Assembly: GCA_963677505.2 (NCBI GenBank)
Contig: CAXXWB010000045.1
Location: 20,272 to 84,271 of the forward strand
DNA from: JBGSUZ01 sp963677505
Lineage (GTDB): Bacteria; Bacillota; Clostridia; Peptostreptococcales; Acidaminobacteraceae
Direction of reading: 5' to 3'
Length of the DNA: 64,000 nt
Position 1 is the stretch's first letter; every line of letters starts with the position of its first letter. Made by a program: the position numbers and the translations under genes. This document shows, piece by piece, positions 35,257 to 45,196 of this stretch. The notes beneath the pieces were generated by a model, which worked only from the letters and a program-made list of their open reading frames with translations, did no database searches and was not told the origin of the DNA.

Positions 35257-36162
35257 ATGGAACGCTGGTTAAATATTCAAGAAAATCTTAACGAAATCCT
35301 TTTTGAGGTCATGCAGATTGAAAATGAGGCTTTTGTAGAAGAAGCAAAAAATGTCTATGAGTTGGGTATTAAAAATACCGTTGAAGGGCTTTTCTTTACT
35401 CAATATCTCTCATTCCACTACCCTGACGAAAATGGCAAAACCTTATTTAGCCGTTATATAGAAAAACATCCTGACAGCTCTTTGAGCTTGGTCACCAGCC
35501 TGCGTTTTAGTGTTTACGAAGTAAAGAAATATCCTGCAGGGATGGGATTAAAGGATTTATACACCAAGCAAGACTTTTTGGTAAAAGGGGAAGAAGAGCT
35601 TTCTGAAGGGGATATTATTGTAGCAACCTTGGTCAGTATCGGTCCCGATCATTTTATCAATGAAGACTTCATGCTGTTCCCAAGTCAATACAAAGATCCT
35701 TTTGTGAAGGGGATTATGGAGAAATATAACGAGCTATGTCGTTCAAAAGGCGCGATGGACTTAGAACATTTTGTTAAAACGAACCCTCTTATCATTATGA
35801 AATTTGTTGAAATAATCAACAATGTTGAGCAAGATGCCTATGAAGCACAAGAAGATTATTTAGTTTATCAAACGGTATTCCTTGTAGGGGATATGGCATT
35901 GGCGAAAGCAAAAATAAAAGAAGATCCTGATTTTGAGATTACCCTAGATGAATCAGGTTTTTTAGTGACAAGACTCTTTATGGACAAAGGTACAGAGGAT
36001 GAAAATCTAATTGCTGAAATTGTTATAGACGGCAATCGTATTGAAATTGAAGCCCTTGACGAATTCAGACAAAATATGGCTAAAGCAAAAGTCGAAAGTC
36101 TTTTACAAGATTTAGCTGTCCATTTCAAGGACGAAGTGGTTTCAATGGATGATTTATTCTAA
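35257..36162 (+). CDS. Protein of unknown function, 301 aa
   Basis: GAGGTG precedes the ATG. A soluble, acidic protein with long amphipathic helices in the first half (ILFEVMQIENEAFVEEAKNVYELG) and strand-rich segments in the second (FLVTRLFMDKGTEDENLIAEIVIDGNRIEIEAL). No signal, membrane span or motif I recognise; conserved-looking composition suggests a real, regular gene. It lies 39 bases before the DNA methyltransferase gene, so the two may be co-transcribed. Confidence 0.7.
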   Translation: MERWLNIQENLNEILFEVMQIENEAFVEEAKNVYELGIKNTVEGLFFTQYLSFHYPDENGKTLFSRYIEKHPDSSLSLVTSLRFSVYEVKKYPAGMGLKDLYTKQDFLVKGEEELSEGDIIVATLVSIGPDHFINEDFMLFPSQYKDPFVKGIMEKYNELCRSKGAMDLEHFVKTNPLIIMKFVEIINNVEQDAYEAQEDYLVYQTVFLVGDMALAKAKIKEDPDFEITLDESGFLVTRLFMDKGTEDENLIAEIVIDGNRIEIEALDEFRQNMAKAKVESLLQDLAVHFKDEVVSMDDLF

Positions 36163-36201
36163 TCCTTAGATTAAATAAAGACCTTCAAAGGATGTGTAGG
36201 C

Positions 36202-38190
36202 ATGAGTGTGGCAGAACGGCTGAGATTTGATAAAACCCTTGATACAGCGAAAAGAATCGAAACAGGCAGTTATTATACACCACCAGAGTTGGCTGAGTTT
36301 ATGATCTGTCTGTCTCTGAGTACCCTTCTAGCTAAAAGGTTTCCAATTCTGGACTTTTCTGACTATATGAAATTGTTCATGCCACAGTCATCTTTATCTG
36401 CTTCAAAGGAAAATCAAACCTTTGAACCAACCTTAGAAAAGCAGCAAAGTGAGGGAATTGGAAAGATTCTAAAAACGCTTAAAGTGCTGGACTTATGCGT
36501 TGGCAGCGGTGTATTTCCGCTAGCCTATCTTCAGGTGATGGCGCATTTCTTTCTTCAAGAAGGTCTGGAAACTCAAGAAAGTTTTAAAGCTTTGGCAAAT
36601 CAGTTAGCTGATGGCATTTATGCAGTGGACATACAAGCAGAACCCTTAACACTCTATGAAAACGAATTAAAGACCCTATATGAGGCTAAACCAAGTCACA
36701 TTAAGACATTTTGCTTAGATGCTTTGTCAGACGATGCACTTCTGAAAGCGCCTCAGCTGAAAACACAAATGGACAAAGGTTTTGATTTGGTGCTAGGGAA
36801 TCCCCCCTATTTAGGTGAAAAGCATCACAAAGAAATTTTCCAAGCCTTGCGCGGTACGGATTTTGGTGCCAAATATTATGAAGGCAAAATGGATTATTTC
36901 TATTTCTTTATTTATCGGGGATTTGAGGCATTAAAGGCTGACGGACAGCTCTGTATGATTACCACCAATTATTTTGCAACAGCTGATGGCGGAAAGCTTT
37001 TAAGAAAATACTTTAAAGAGAATACCCACTGGGATGGAATTGTCAATTTCAATGATTGTGCCTTATTTAAAGATGCTTTGGGTCAGCACAACATGATTTT
37101 TGTCCTGTCAAAGCCCAGTGACGTAGGTTCTAGTCACCTTTGTTACCCAAAGGGTAAAGACGTGACTTTAAAGGCCTTGTATCAGACATTAATTGTTAAA
37201 AATTCAACAGATCAATGGGATTATGAAGTTATTCAACCTGAACGGCTTTTTGATCATCAGGGCATGTTGAATATCCTCCCAAGTCAAGCTTATCAAAGTG
37301 TTTTGGACAAACTTCAATTTGATGAAACCAGACCTAGAACCACTCTGGGAGAGTTATTTCACGTACAACAGGGTATAGTCAGTGGTTATGACAGAAACTT
37401 TAAAGAGGACAAAGGCGTCTTTGTCTTATCCAACTCCGAAGTGGAACTTCATCCGGAATTGGAATTCCATCTGAAGCCTTTTTATAAAAACAGTCAGGTG
37501 AGAAAGTATAGAGTTACTAAACCAACCCAGTATCAGATCTTATATGTGGCCGAAAAAATTGATTTATCCCTTGAGTCTTCAAAATCCCTTATTGACCACT
37601 TGCAGCCCCATTTTGAGCGTTTGTCTCTTAGAAGGGAAGTTGTCAAAGGCATTCGACCCTGGTATGCTCTGCAGTGGCCAAGAGAACCTTGGCGATTTAC
37701 AGGGCCTTTAATTGCAGCACCACAAAGGGCCTATGTCAATGTCTTTGCTTATGAAGAAAATGACCTATATGGTAGTGCAGACCTTTATTATATTTCTGAT
37801 AGAGAGTCTGACCGTTATACCAAAGACAGAACTTTATTTATGACGGCATATTTGAATTCTCCAATTATTTACTATTGGCTGGCCCTTAAAGGAAAGCGAA
37901 AGGGTTCCATGCTTGAACTATATGCCACGCCATTAAAAGCCATACCAGTACTTAACTACAATTCTGATGATTCTAGTCATCAAGCAGTCGTTGAGCTCAC
38001 TCAATCAGTCTTGTCGGCACTGAATGAGGGTGTTCATTATGAGGTTATTATCAAGGAAAGACTGCCTAAAATCCATCAAATTATTTACAAAGGATTGGGA
38101 CTCACAGAAACTGAAATTGAAACAGTTGAGGCTTATTATCAGTCCATGGGCGCAATAGAAGTTGAACCTAACTATTGGTATACAAAATAG
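36202..38190 (+). CDS. N6-adenine DNA methyltransferase (Eco57I/TaqI-like)
   Basis: 662 residues. Motif I-like DLCVGSGVFP (near residue 97), catalytic NPPY (near 200), motif X-like GSYYTPPELAEFM at the N-terminus, and a C-terminal TaqI-type specificity domain (VQQGIVSGYDRNFK, LKPFYKNSQVRKYRV). It methylates adenine in a DNA target. No PD-(D/E)XK or HNH motif nor separate endonuclease gene is visible, so it is an orphan methyltransferase unless the nuclease is elsewhere. GGATGTG precedes the ATG. Confidence 0.88.
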   Translation: MSVAERLRFDKTLDTAKRIETGSYYTPPELAEFMICLSLSTLLAKRFPILDFSDYMKLFMPQSSLSASKENQTFEPTLEKQQSEGIGKILKTLKVLDLCVGSGVFPLAYLQVMAHFFLQEGLETQESFKALANQLADGIYAVDIQAEPLTLYENELKTLYEAKPSHIKTFCLDALSDDALLKAPQLKTQMDKGFDLVLGNPPYLGEKHHKEIFQALRGTDFGAKYYEGKMDYFYFFIYRGFEALKADGQLCMITTNYFATADGGKLLRKYFKENTHWDGIVNFNDCALFKDALGQHNMIFVLSKPSDVGSSHLCYPKGKDVTLKALYQTLIVKNSTDQWDYEVIQPERLFDHQGMLNILPSQAYQSVLDKLQFDETRPRTTLGELFHVQQGIVSGYDRNFKEDKGVFVLSNSEVELHPELEFHLKPFYKNSQVRKYRVTKPTQYQILYVAEKIDLSLESSKSLIDHLQPHFERLSLRREVVKGIRPWYALQWPREPWRFTGPLIAAPQRAYVNVFAYEENDLYGSADLYYISDRESDRYTKDRTLFMTAYLNSPIIYYWLALKGKRKGSMLELYATPLKAIPVLNYNSDDSSHQAVVELTQSVLSALNEGVHYEVIIKERLPKIHQIIYKGLGLTETEIETVEAYYQSMGAIEVEPNYWYTK

Positions 38191-38293
38191 CGTATGTGTC
38201 TATTATACCGATACAATTTGAATCCATTCTTGTTTATATAGATACAATTAGGTGCTATAATCTAATTGACTAAGTATGAAAAGAGGGACAATA

Positions 38294-38833
38294 ATGAAAA
38301 TTTCAACGAGAACAATGGCAATTGGCGGTATTTTTGCTGCATTGGTAACACTAGGGACCATGATTATAAGAATTCCGACACCTATTCCAGCCAATGGGTA
38401 TATACATATTGGTGATAGTTTGGTGTATCTTTCAGGTATATTGCTCGGCCCTTTACTGGGAGGTATTGTCAGTGCAATTGGTTCAGGAATTGCAGACCTT
38501 TTCGGTTACGCTGTTTATGCACCTGGAACTACCTTAATAAAATTCTTTGATGCTTTTATGACAGCTACAGTTTTTATCATGGTTCAAAAACGTTTTAAAG
38601 GTTTTTCAGGCACGATTATTGGCTATATTGCTGGCGTAGTAGTAGGTGGTGCCATTATGGTTGGCGGTTATTACCTCTACGAGACGGTTATTTTTGGATC
38701 AGCAACAGCCATTGTATCGGTTATTCCCAACATTGCACAAGCTGTGGGTGGCGCAGTCATTGGTCTGCCACTATTAATTGCCCTAGGAAAGACTAAATAC
38801 TTTACAAGATTGAACGGAACATTAAATTCATAA
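38294..38833 (+). CDS. ECF transporter S component
   Basis: ATG 38294 follows GAGGGA; an upstream ATG at 38276 lacks a ribosome site. 179 residues with six predicted spans. The pattern RTMAIGGIFAALVTLGTMIIRIPTP then GYIHIGDSLVYLSGILLGPLLGG matches substrate-binding subunits of energy-coupling factor vitamin transporters. The substrate is unknown; the shared ATPase/T-subunit module must be elsewhere. Confidence 0.88.
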   Translation: MKISTRTMAIGGIFAALVTLGTMIIRIPTPIPANGYIHIGDSLVYLSGILLGPLLGGIVSAIGSGIADLFGYAVYAPGTTLIKFFDAFMTATVFIMVQKRFKGFSGTIIGYIAGVVVGGAIMVGGYYLYETVIFGSATAIVSVIPNIAQAVGGAVIGLPLLIALGKTKYFTRLNGTLNS

Positions 38834-38865
38834 AAATGTTAAATGGCCGACAGTCAGGAGACTAT

Positions 38866-39735
38866 ATGAAGTGGATAGAAAGAAATGAAACATGTTGGTG
38901 CGGTAGTAATTTAAAAGCGAAAAAATGCAATTGCGGCATTTCAGAAGCTTTGGATGGGTACTCAAAAAAAGGTTACAAAATTCCAAAACGCAGTCTAATT
39001 AAGGACGAGAAGACCATTGAAGGCATGAGAGCCAGTGGTAAAATCACGACTAAAATTTTAGACGAAGTGGCAACACTTATTAAACCAGGCACAACAACTG
39101 AAGAAATTAATACCTTTGTTCATAATCGCACCCTAGAAATGGGTGGCATTCCAGCGCCACTCAACTATAACGGTTTTCCAAAGAGCACCTGTACTTCTAT
39201 TAACGAAGTCATTTGCCATGGCATTCCTAGCCCTGATCGTGTCCTCAAAGAAGGAGATATTATCAATGTGGATGTGACCACCATTTTAGATGGTTGTTAC
39301 AGCGATGCAAGCCGTATGTATGCCGTTGGAGAAATTAGCGAAAATGCAAAGAGACTGATAGAAGTTGCCAAAGAGTCTTTAGACATTGGCAGATCTGTGG
39401 TTAAACCTTTAGCCACCACTAACGATATAGGTGCTGCAATTGAACAGTATGCCGATTTAAACGGTTACGCTGTCGTCGAAGACTTTGGCGGTCATGGTGT
39501 AGGGCTACAATTCCATGAAGATCCTTTTGTTTTCCATTTTGACACGGGAGAACCTGGCATGGTCCTTTTACCTGGCATGACCTTTACTATTGAGCCAATG
39601 CTTAACGAGGGCACTTACGAGTGCAATATCCTCTCAGATCATTGGACGGCGGTTACTGCTGATGGTATGTTGTCGGCTCAGTGGGAGTATACCTTACTTG
39701 TTACTAAAGATGGTACCGAAGTTATTGCTTATTAG
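38866..39735 (+). CDS. map: Methionine aminopeptidase type I with SEC-C zinc finger
   Basis: Removes the initiator methionine. ATG 38866 follows AGGAG; an in-frame ATG at 38836 is less well placed. The product is 289 residues: an N-terminal SEC-C motif (CWCGSNLKAKKCNCG, residues 8-22) followed by the M24A catalytic domain with metal ligands in INVDVTTILDGCYSDASRMY (two Asp), FGGHGVGLQFHEDP (His), FTIEPML (Glu) and QWEYTLLV (Glu). The SEC-C form is typical of Clostridia. Confidence 0.92.
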   Translation: MKWIERNETCWCGSNLKAKKCNCGISEALDGYSKKGYKIPKRSLIKDEKTIEGMRASGKITTKILDEVATLIKPGTTTEEINTFVHNRTLEMGGIPAPLNYNGFPKSTCTSINEVICHGIPSPDRVLKEGDIINVDVTTILDGCYSDASRMYAVGEISENAKRLIEVAKESLDIGRSVVKPLATTNDIGAAIEQYADLNGYAVVEDFGGHGVGLQFHEDPFVFHFDTGEPGMVLLPGMTFTIEPMLNEGTYECNILSDHWTAVTADGMLSAQWEYTLLVTKDGTEVIAY

Positions 39736-39839
39736 TTAAATAGGCCTGAAAAGTCATTAAACTAACTTAAAAATAGAAATATTTTACAAAATAATCGCAG
39801 AAAGTCTTGTTTTCTTATTATCCATATATTACCATATAA

Positions 39840-42242
39840 GTGGTGATGATAATGAGAAGACCTTCTGTGATTTTTTTATTGGCAATAATTTTAGGTATCA
39901 AACTGGCAGATACTAGTATTTACAGTACATCTGTATTATTGCTAGTGCTATTTTTGCTGACCAGTAGTTTTGTGTTAAAATATCAGCCTAAAAAATGGCT
40001 CTACCTGTTCCTAGGGATTGCTATAGCTTTTACCCATACAACTTATTTAAAAAATAATTTACAAAATCAAAGTAGGTCTATGTCAGAAAATGCCACTGAA
40101 AAAGGGCTAGTTCAAGTGAGTGGTATTTTATATCAAAAGAATTATCTCGATCAAAAGCAGAGTTGGATCCAACTAGATACAGGGGGAAAGTGCAAGCTAC
40201 AGTTTAGCAGTTATAAGACTTTTCCTAAGTTAGATTCGGGTGTAAAGGTTCTTTTGAGTGGAAAATTTACCAAAGCCAGTCCTGCAAGAAACCCCAATGG
40301 ATTTGACGAGAAAAAATGGCTCTACAGTAAAAAAGCTTTTGGAACGATTGCCGTGGAAAAAATAGAGGTCATTAAAGGGACGGGTGACCCCATTGAAAGC
40401 CTAAGGTATAAACTTATTAAGCCTGTGGTTGAAAGTTTGTTGTATCACACCGCGCTAAAACAAGGTCCTCTCGCAGCAGGCATGCTCTTTGGAGAAGATG
40501 GATGGATTGAGGCCGATGTCTTAGATGCTTTTTCCACAGCTGGGGTGAATCACATTTTAAGTGTGTCAGGTGCTCATTTTGCAGTCCTTTTGTTTTGGAT
40601 TTACTATTTGCTTGACTTTAAAGAATGCTCATTTTGGTTAAAAAAAGTCACAGCATGGTCTATTTTAGGCATTTTCATATGGCTTATTGGAATGGATGTG
40701 GCTGCTTTAAGAGCTTATGTGATGTTTGTTCTTCTCGATGTTATGCGTATACAGTATAAGCAATCTGATGGCTTAAATGCCCTTAGCCTCACCATCGTTA
40801 TCATGTTGATAATGAATCCTTATTCTGCTAGCGATATTGGTCTTCAATTGGCAGCTTCAGCTATGTACGCCATTGTTGTCATAGCCCCATTTACAGGTGC
40901 CTTAGGATTTCAAAAAATCCAAAGGTTACTGAAAACTGAAGAGATTGACCCACCTGTTAAAAAGTGGCTCTTTAAACAGTTGAGTGCTGTGGTTCAGGCG
41001 GTCAATGTTTCTCTTAGCGTTACCATTGTGCTGTATCCCATACTTAGAAATCAATTCAATCAATTTAGCTTTTTAAGCATTTTATACAATATTCCGGTTT
41101 CTCTTATCAGCGCCATTAGTCTACCCGCCAGTGTCCTGTGTTGTATCTTGTCTCCAATTCAATTTTTGGCACGGGGTGCTGGGCTGATCAATGGTTTGCT
41201 TTTAAAAAGCATGAGCCTAATCGTTCAAACCAGTGAGAACTTGCCACATCAAAATCATTTGCCAAGTTTAAGCAGTCTTCAGACCTTTATTTTCTATGGT
41301 ATTTTGCTGATGCCAATGTATTTTAAAACCTTTGAGAATGGTATTCTCGCCCTTAAAGTCGAAAAGACAGCAATGGCTATTAAAAAGTATATAGGGATGG
41401 GGAGCCTAGCCATTCTTCTGCTGACGATTAATCTTTTACCGACCATGTCTTTTTCAAATCAGCTAAGGATTTATTATTTGGATGTGGGGCAGGGCGATGG
41501 TTCTGTTATAATTACCCCTGACAAAAAGGTAATTTTAATGGATACGGGTCTAAAAAAGGGGTCATTAAAAGTAGGGGACTCTTTGCTCAAACTTGGCATT
41601 GACCACATCGATTTAATGATTTTAACCCACCCTCACGACGACCATATTGGGGGCGCACCTGACATACTCAGTATGATGCCCGTCAAAGAACTTGCGGTTT
41701 TTAAGGGACATTATAGCCCAGAAGAAACAGCTGCTCTAAACGTTATCCTTCAATTGGCTCAAAGTCATCGTACAAAAATCCTCTATTGGGGAAAAGGGGT
41801 GACAGACGACCTGAGTTCAAAAGAGGGCAATCTAAATATAAGGGTTCTACACCCTCCTGAAGGTTTTGATTCTGATAATGCCAACGACGAAAGTTTGGTA
41901 TGCGAAATAATTTACCAAAAGACCTCTTTTTTATTCACTGGTGACATTTCCACCTCAGTTGAATGTGATATAATAAATCAGGTTAAAGGTAATGCTTTGG
42001 TTCTAAAAGTCCCTCATCACGGCTCTGGAAGCAGTTCAGGCGATGAACTGTTATCACTTCCAATTCAGTTGGCAGTGATACAGGTAGGTCAAAATAATCG
42101 ATATGGCCACCCTAACGATAAGGCCCTTTCCAGAATAAAAATGGAGGCCATTCCCATATTTAGAACCGATAAGCAGGGGTGTATTTCTATTAGCACCGAT
42201 GGCGAGCAACTGATTTATAAGTCTCAAATTCAAGAGGAGTAA
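39840..42242 (+). CDS. comEC: DNA internalisation protein ComEC/Rec2
   Basis: About 800 residues. It forms the channel for single-stranded DNA uptake. N-terminal membrane spans, a central Competence domain (GMLFGEDGWIEADVLDAFSTAGVNHILSVSGAHFAVLL region) with several spans, and a C-terminal metallo-beta-lactamase domain with YLDVGQGDGSVI, HPHDDHIGG and VPHHGSGSS. The start may be GTG 39840, ATG 39846 or ATG 39852; the ribosome site is weak. It runs into holA two bases later, a common late-competence gene order in Firmicutes. Confidence 0.92.
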   Translation: MVMIMRRPSVIFLLAIILGIKLADTSIYSTSVLLLVLFLLTSSFVLKYQPKKWLYLFLGIAIAFTHTTYLKNNLQNQSRSMSENATEKGLVQVSGILYQKNYLDQKQSWIQLDTGGKCKLQFSSYKTFPKLDSGVKVLLSGKFTKASPARNPNGFDEKKWLYSKKAFGTIAVEKIEVIKGTGDPIESLRYKLIKPVVESLLYHTALKQGPLAAGMLFGEDGWIEADVLDAFSTAGVNHILSVSGAHFAVLLFWIYYLLDFKECSFWLKKVTAWSILGIFIWLIGMDVAALRAYVMFVLLDVMRIQYKQSDGLNALSLTIVIMLIMNPYSASDIGLQLAASAMYAIVVIAPFTGALGFQKIQRLLKTEEIDPPVKKWLFKQLSAVVQAVNVSLSVTIVLYPILRNQFNQFSFLSILYNIPVSLISAISLPASVLCCILSPIQFLARGAGLINGLLLKSMSLIVQTSENLPHQNHLPSLSSLQTFIFYGILLMPMYFKTFENGILALKVEKTAMAIKKYIGMGSLAILLLTINLLPTMSFSNQLRIYYLDVGQGDGSVIITPDKKVILMDTGLKKGSLKVGDSLLKLGIDHIDLMILTHPHDDHIGGAPDILSMMPVKELAVFKGHYSPEETAALNVILQLAQSHRTKILYWGKGVTDDLSSKEGNLNIRVLHPPEGFDSDNANDESLVCEIIYQKTSFLFTGDISTSVECDIINQVKGNALVLKVPHHGSGSSSGDELLSLPIQLAVIQVGQNNRYGHPNDKALSRIKMEAIPIFRTDKQGCISISTDGEQLIYKSQIQEE

Positions 42243-42244
42243 AC

Positions 42245-43297
42245 ATGCCCTACAACAAATTATCAAAAGAAATTAACAGTGGCAACATTAGGCCCGTTTA
42301 CTGTTTTTACGGAACTGAACCTTACTTAATGGATCAATTGGTAAAACAGCTGAGAGAGGTCATTGTGCCTCCTGATTATAGCGATTTCAACGAGCAATAT
42401 TTAGATGGCAGCAAGCTCAGTACCGATGAAGCTATTAATGCTTTTGAAACACTGCCATTTTTTTCAGATAAGCGATTGGTAATTCTTCGCCAGGTCTCAT
42501 GGTTAGGGACCACTAAAAATGCACTGAGCGAAGAGGGTGAAGCTCAGTTAATGAACTATTTCGAGAACCCTTCGCCCAGTTCGGTAGTCGTTCTTTTGTG
42601 TGATGGGGTAGACAAGCGCAAAAAAATTGGAAAAATGCTTCAAAAACAGAATGCTCTGTTTGAGTTTTCTAAATTAAATGAAACCGATTTGAAAAGTATA
42701 ATAAATGAACGCATGCTGTCTCATCAATGTACCATCAGCCCTGAGAACCTTTCCTATTGCATATTCTTGTTAGGCTACCTTGAAAAAGATGCTGACAGAG
42801 ATCTATATGATGTTTTGGGACAAGTAGACCGAATCGCGTCTGCGTCAAATGGTGAAATTACTAAGGTGCTTTTAGACCGAATGTTAGAGAAACCACTGGA
42901 TACCAATATTTTTGCCTTTATGGACGCAGTTTCTGAAGGAAAAACCATGGACGCTATTCGCATAAAGGATCAATTGCTGACAGAGGACTACAACGAAATA
43001 CAAATCAATTCTATGCTTTACAAACACTTTAGGAATCTTTATAAAACCGTATTGTGGTTAGATGCAGGGTATAACCCAACGGTAATTGCTGAGAAAATCG
43101 GTGTCCATCCTTTTTCTGCTAAAAAATATGCAGGGCAGTGTCGCCGCTTTTCAGAAAGCTATTTAAAACAAGTCATTATCGACTTAGCAGATTTAGATCA
43201 CGGTATGAAGACTGGAAAAATTAGCTTCGAGCAAGCTTTGGATTTAATGACCGTTTGCCTGTCTCAAAAAGTAAGGATTCCTTTGAACAACCTGTAA
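42245..43297 (+). CDS. holA: DNA polymerase III delta subunit
   Basis: 350 residues of the clamp-loader delta subunit: N-terminal RPVYCFYGTEPYLMDQLVKQL, with the characteristic lack of a proper Walker A, then the AAA+ lid and the C-terminal collar (EKPLDTNIFAFMDAVSEGK...). It opens the beta clamp. AGAGGAG overlaps the comEC end. Confidence 0.92.
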   Translation: MPYNKLSKEINSGNIRPVYCFYGTEPYLMDQLVKQLREVIVPPDYSDFNEQYLDGSKLSTDEAINAFETLPFFSDKRLVILRQVSWLGTTKNALSEEGEAQLMNYFENPSPSSVVVLLCDGVDKRKKIGKMLQKQNALFEFSKLNETDLKSIINERMLSHQCTISPENLSYCIFLLGYLEKDADRDLYDVLGQVDRIASASNGEITKVLLDRMLEKPLDTNIFAFMDAVSEGKTMDAIRIKDQLLTEDYNEIQINSMLYKHFRNLYKTVLWLDAGYNPTVIAEKIGVHPFSAKKYAGQCRRFSESYLKQVIIDLADLDHGMKTGKISFEQALDLMTVCLSQKVRIPLNNL

Positions 43298-43313
43298 TAG
43301 TAAGGAGCGCAAC

Positions 43314-45059
43314 ATGATACGTAAACTGACAAAATATTATAAACCTCATATGAAGTTGTTCCTATTGGATATGTTCTTTGCATTTTTAATTGCAGCCATC
43401 GACTTGATTTTTCCAATGCTTTCAAGAGATGTGGTCTCTGAAATCATTCCATCGGCTAATATGGCATTGCTGTTAAGATTCACAATCATTGCGGTGGTTT
43501 TGTATGTCTTAAGAATGTACTGTACCTATTTTATTGCTTATTACGGGCACATGATGGGCGCCAGTATCGAATATGATATGAAAAATGAACTCTTTGACCA
43601 TATGCAAAAACTACACCACAAATATTTTGATAAAACCAGAACGGGACAGATCATGAACCGTTTTACAGGAGATCTTTTTGAAATATCAGAAATGACCCAC
43701 CACGGTCCAGAAGATTTCTTTATATCCATTGTTATGTTGGTTGGAGGTTTTCTACTCTTAATGACAATTGATATACCTCTAACCCTAATTATGTACTCCG
43801 TGGTCTTAGTCCTCGTTTGGTTTGCCTATTTTAGAAGAACCCATATGAGTCGTGCTTTTAAGGCGCAAAAAGCCACAGCGGCGGATCTGAATGCAAAACT
43901 TGAGAACAGTGTTAGTGGCATACGCTTAGCTAAGGCTTTTTGCAACGAAGAATATGAAAAAGAAAGATTTGACGAATACAATCTTGCCTACTACGAATCT
44001 AAAGATGAAGCCTATCATCAAATGGGTATATTTGCATCCATCAACGGTTTCTTGACGGACTTATTGAATTTAAGTGTCATGTCCTTTGGCGGCTATTTTG
44101 TCTACAGAGGTTGGATTAACCTTGGGGACCTGATTGCCTTTATCCTCTTTGCAAACTTTATGCTGAAGCCAGTCAGAAGACTTATGGACTTTGTTCAACA
44201 GTGGCAACAAGGGATGGCCGGGTTTGAGCGCTTTATTGAAATTATGAACGTCGACCCTGAAATTCAGGACAAACCTCATGCCAAGGCATTAACCCATCTG
44301 GAAGGCAAAATTAATTTTAACAATGTAGACTTCCGTTATTCCAATGAAGATGAATACGTTCTTAAAAACTTTAATCTGACCATTAACAAAGGAGAAACTG
44401 TAGCCCTTGTAGGCTCTTCTGGGGTTGGAAAAACCACCATTGCCCACCTTATTCCTCGGTTTTATGAAATAGAGTCTGGCGTTATTAGCATTGACGACCA
44501 AGACATACAAGGCTTGACACTCCAATCCTTGCGGGGCCGAATTGGCTTTGTGGGACAGGATGTTTTGATTTTTTATGGCACAATTGAAGACAATATTAGA
44601 TACGGCAATCCTTTAGCGAGCTTCGATGAAATTGTCAGTGCTGCAAAGAAAGCCAACATACACGAATTCATCGAGGGTTTAGAACAAGGTTATCAAACCA
44701 TTGTTGGAGAAAGAGGCATTATGCTTTCTGGCGGTCAAAAGCAGAGACTGTCTATTGCCAGACTGTTCCTGAAAAATCCTGATATTCTCATACTAGATGA
44801 AGCCACATCAGCTCTCGATAATGAAAATGAAGCTATTGTTCAAAGTGCCATAGAGGCTTTAGCAAAAGGACGAACCAGCTTGATTATTGCACATAGACTG
44901 TCAACCATTCGCGGAGCAGATCGAATTGTGGTTATGGATCAAGGTGGTATTACGGAACAGGGAACCCATCAAGAACTCATTGATAAAAAAGGCGCGTTCT
45001 TCCGATTTTATGACCTTCAGCAAAAATCCATCCCATCTGTAGAAATGAACAACTTATAA
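43314..45059 (+). CDS. ABC transporter, fused permease and ATPase
   Basis: 581 residues: an N-terminal exporter-type membrane domain with six spans (1-310), then an ATPase domain with Walker A GSSGVGKTT (near 367), Q-loop FVGQD, signature LSGGQKQR, Walker B ILILDEATSAL and H-loop IIAHRLSTI. Works as a half-transporter homodimer. The cargo is unknown; the layout fits a multidrug or lipid exporter. AAGGAG precedes the ATG, 16 bases after holA. Confidence 0.9.
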   Translation: MIRKLTKYYKPHMKLFLLDMFFAFLIAAIDLIFPMLSRDVVSEIIPSANMALLLRFTIIAVVLYVLRMYCTYFIAYYGHMMGASIEYDMKNELFDHMQKLHHKYFDKTRTGQIMNRFTGDLFEISEMTHHGPEDFFISIVMLVGGFLLLMTIDIPLTLIMYSVVLVLVWFAYFRRTHMSRAFKAQKATAADLNAKLENSVSGIRLAKAFCNEEYEKERFDEYNLAYYESKDEAYHQMGIFASINGFLTDLLNLSVMSFGGYFVYRGWINLGDLIAFILFANFMLKPVRRLMDFVQQWQQGMAGFERFIEIMNVDPEIQDKPHAKALTHLEGKINFNNVDFRYSNEDEYVLKNFNLTINKGETVALVGSSGVGKTTIAHLIPRFYEIESGVISIDDQDIQGLTLQSLRGRIGFVGQDVLIFYGTIEDNIRYGNPLASFDEIVSAAKKANIHEFIEGLEQGYQTIVGERGIMLSGGQKQRLSIARLFLKNPDILILDEATSALDNENEAIVQSAIEALAKGRTSLIIAHRLSTIRGADRIVVMDQGGITEQGTHQELIDKKGAFFRFYDLQQKSIPSVEMNNL

Positions 45060-45066
45060 TAGAACT

Positions 45067-45107
45067 AAAAAACTGCTTCTGTCCCTTGAGACAGAAGCAG
45101 TTTTTTG
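45067..45107 (+). terminator. Rho-independent terminator
   Basis: AAAAACTGCTTCTGTC and GACAGAAGCAGTTTTT form a 16-bp stem around CCTTGA, ending in T's. Confidence 0.92.
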
Positions 45108-45116
45108 TTTCAATAC

Positions 45117-45180
45117 TTGCATTATATGGGTAAAAAGATTATACTAAGTTATCAAATGCAAATGCGAGGTATTCTCATTT
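45117..45180 (+). promoter_or_regulatory. znu operon promoter with candidate Zur operator
   Basis: TTGCAT (45117-45122) and TATACT (45140-45145) are 17 bases apart. The imperfect palindrome AAATGCGAG-GTA-TTCTCATTT (45160-45180) lies just downstream of the expected start, where a repressor would block transcription. Seven of nine arm bases match. Since a Fur-family gene closes the operon, this is a plausible Zur operator; binding is inferred. Confidence 0.55.
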
Positions 45181-45196
45181 AAGGAGGTCACAAATT

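Noticed and set aside
38230..38261. Vegetative promoter before the ECF S component
   Set aside because: TATAAT is present at 38256-38261, but the nearest TTGTTT is 20 bases away and 17-base spacing gives TTTATA, so support is weak.
38191..38293. Riboswitch upstream of the ECF S component
   Set aside because: The 100-base gap is too short and shows no conserved aptamer sequence that I recognise.
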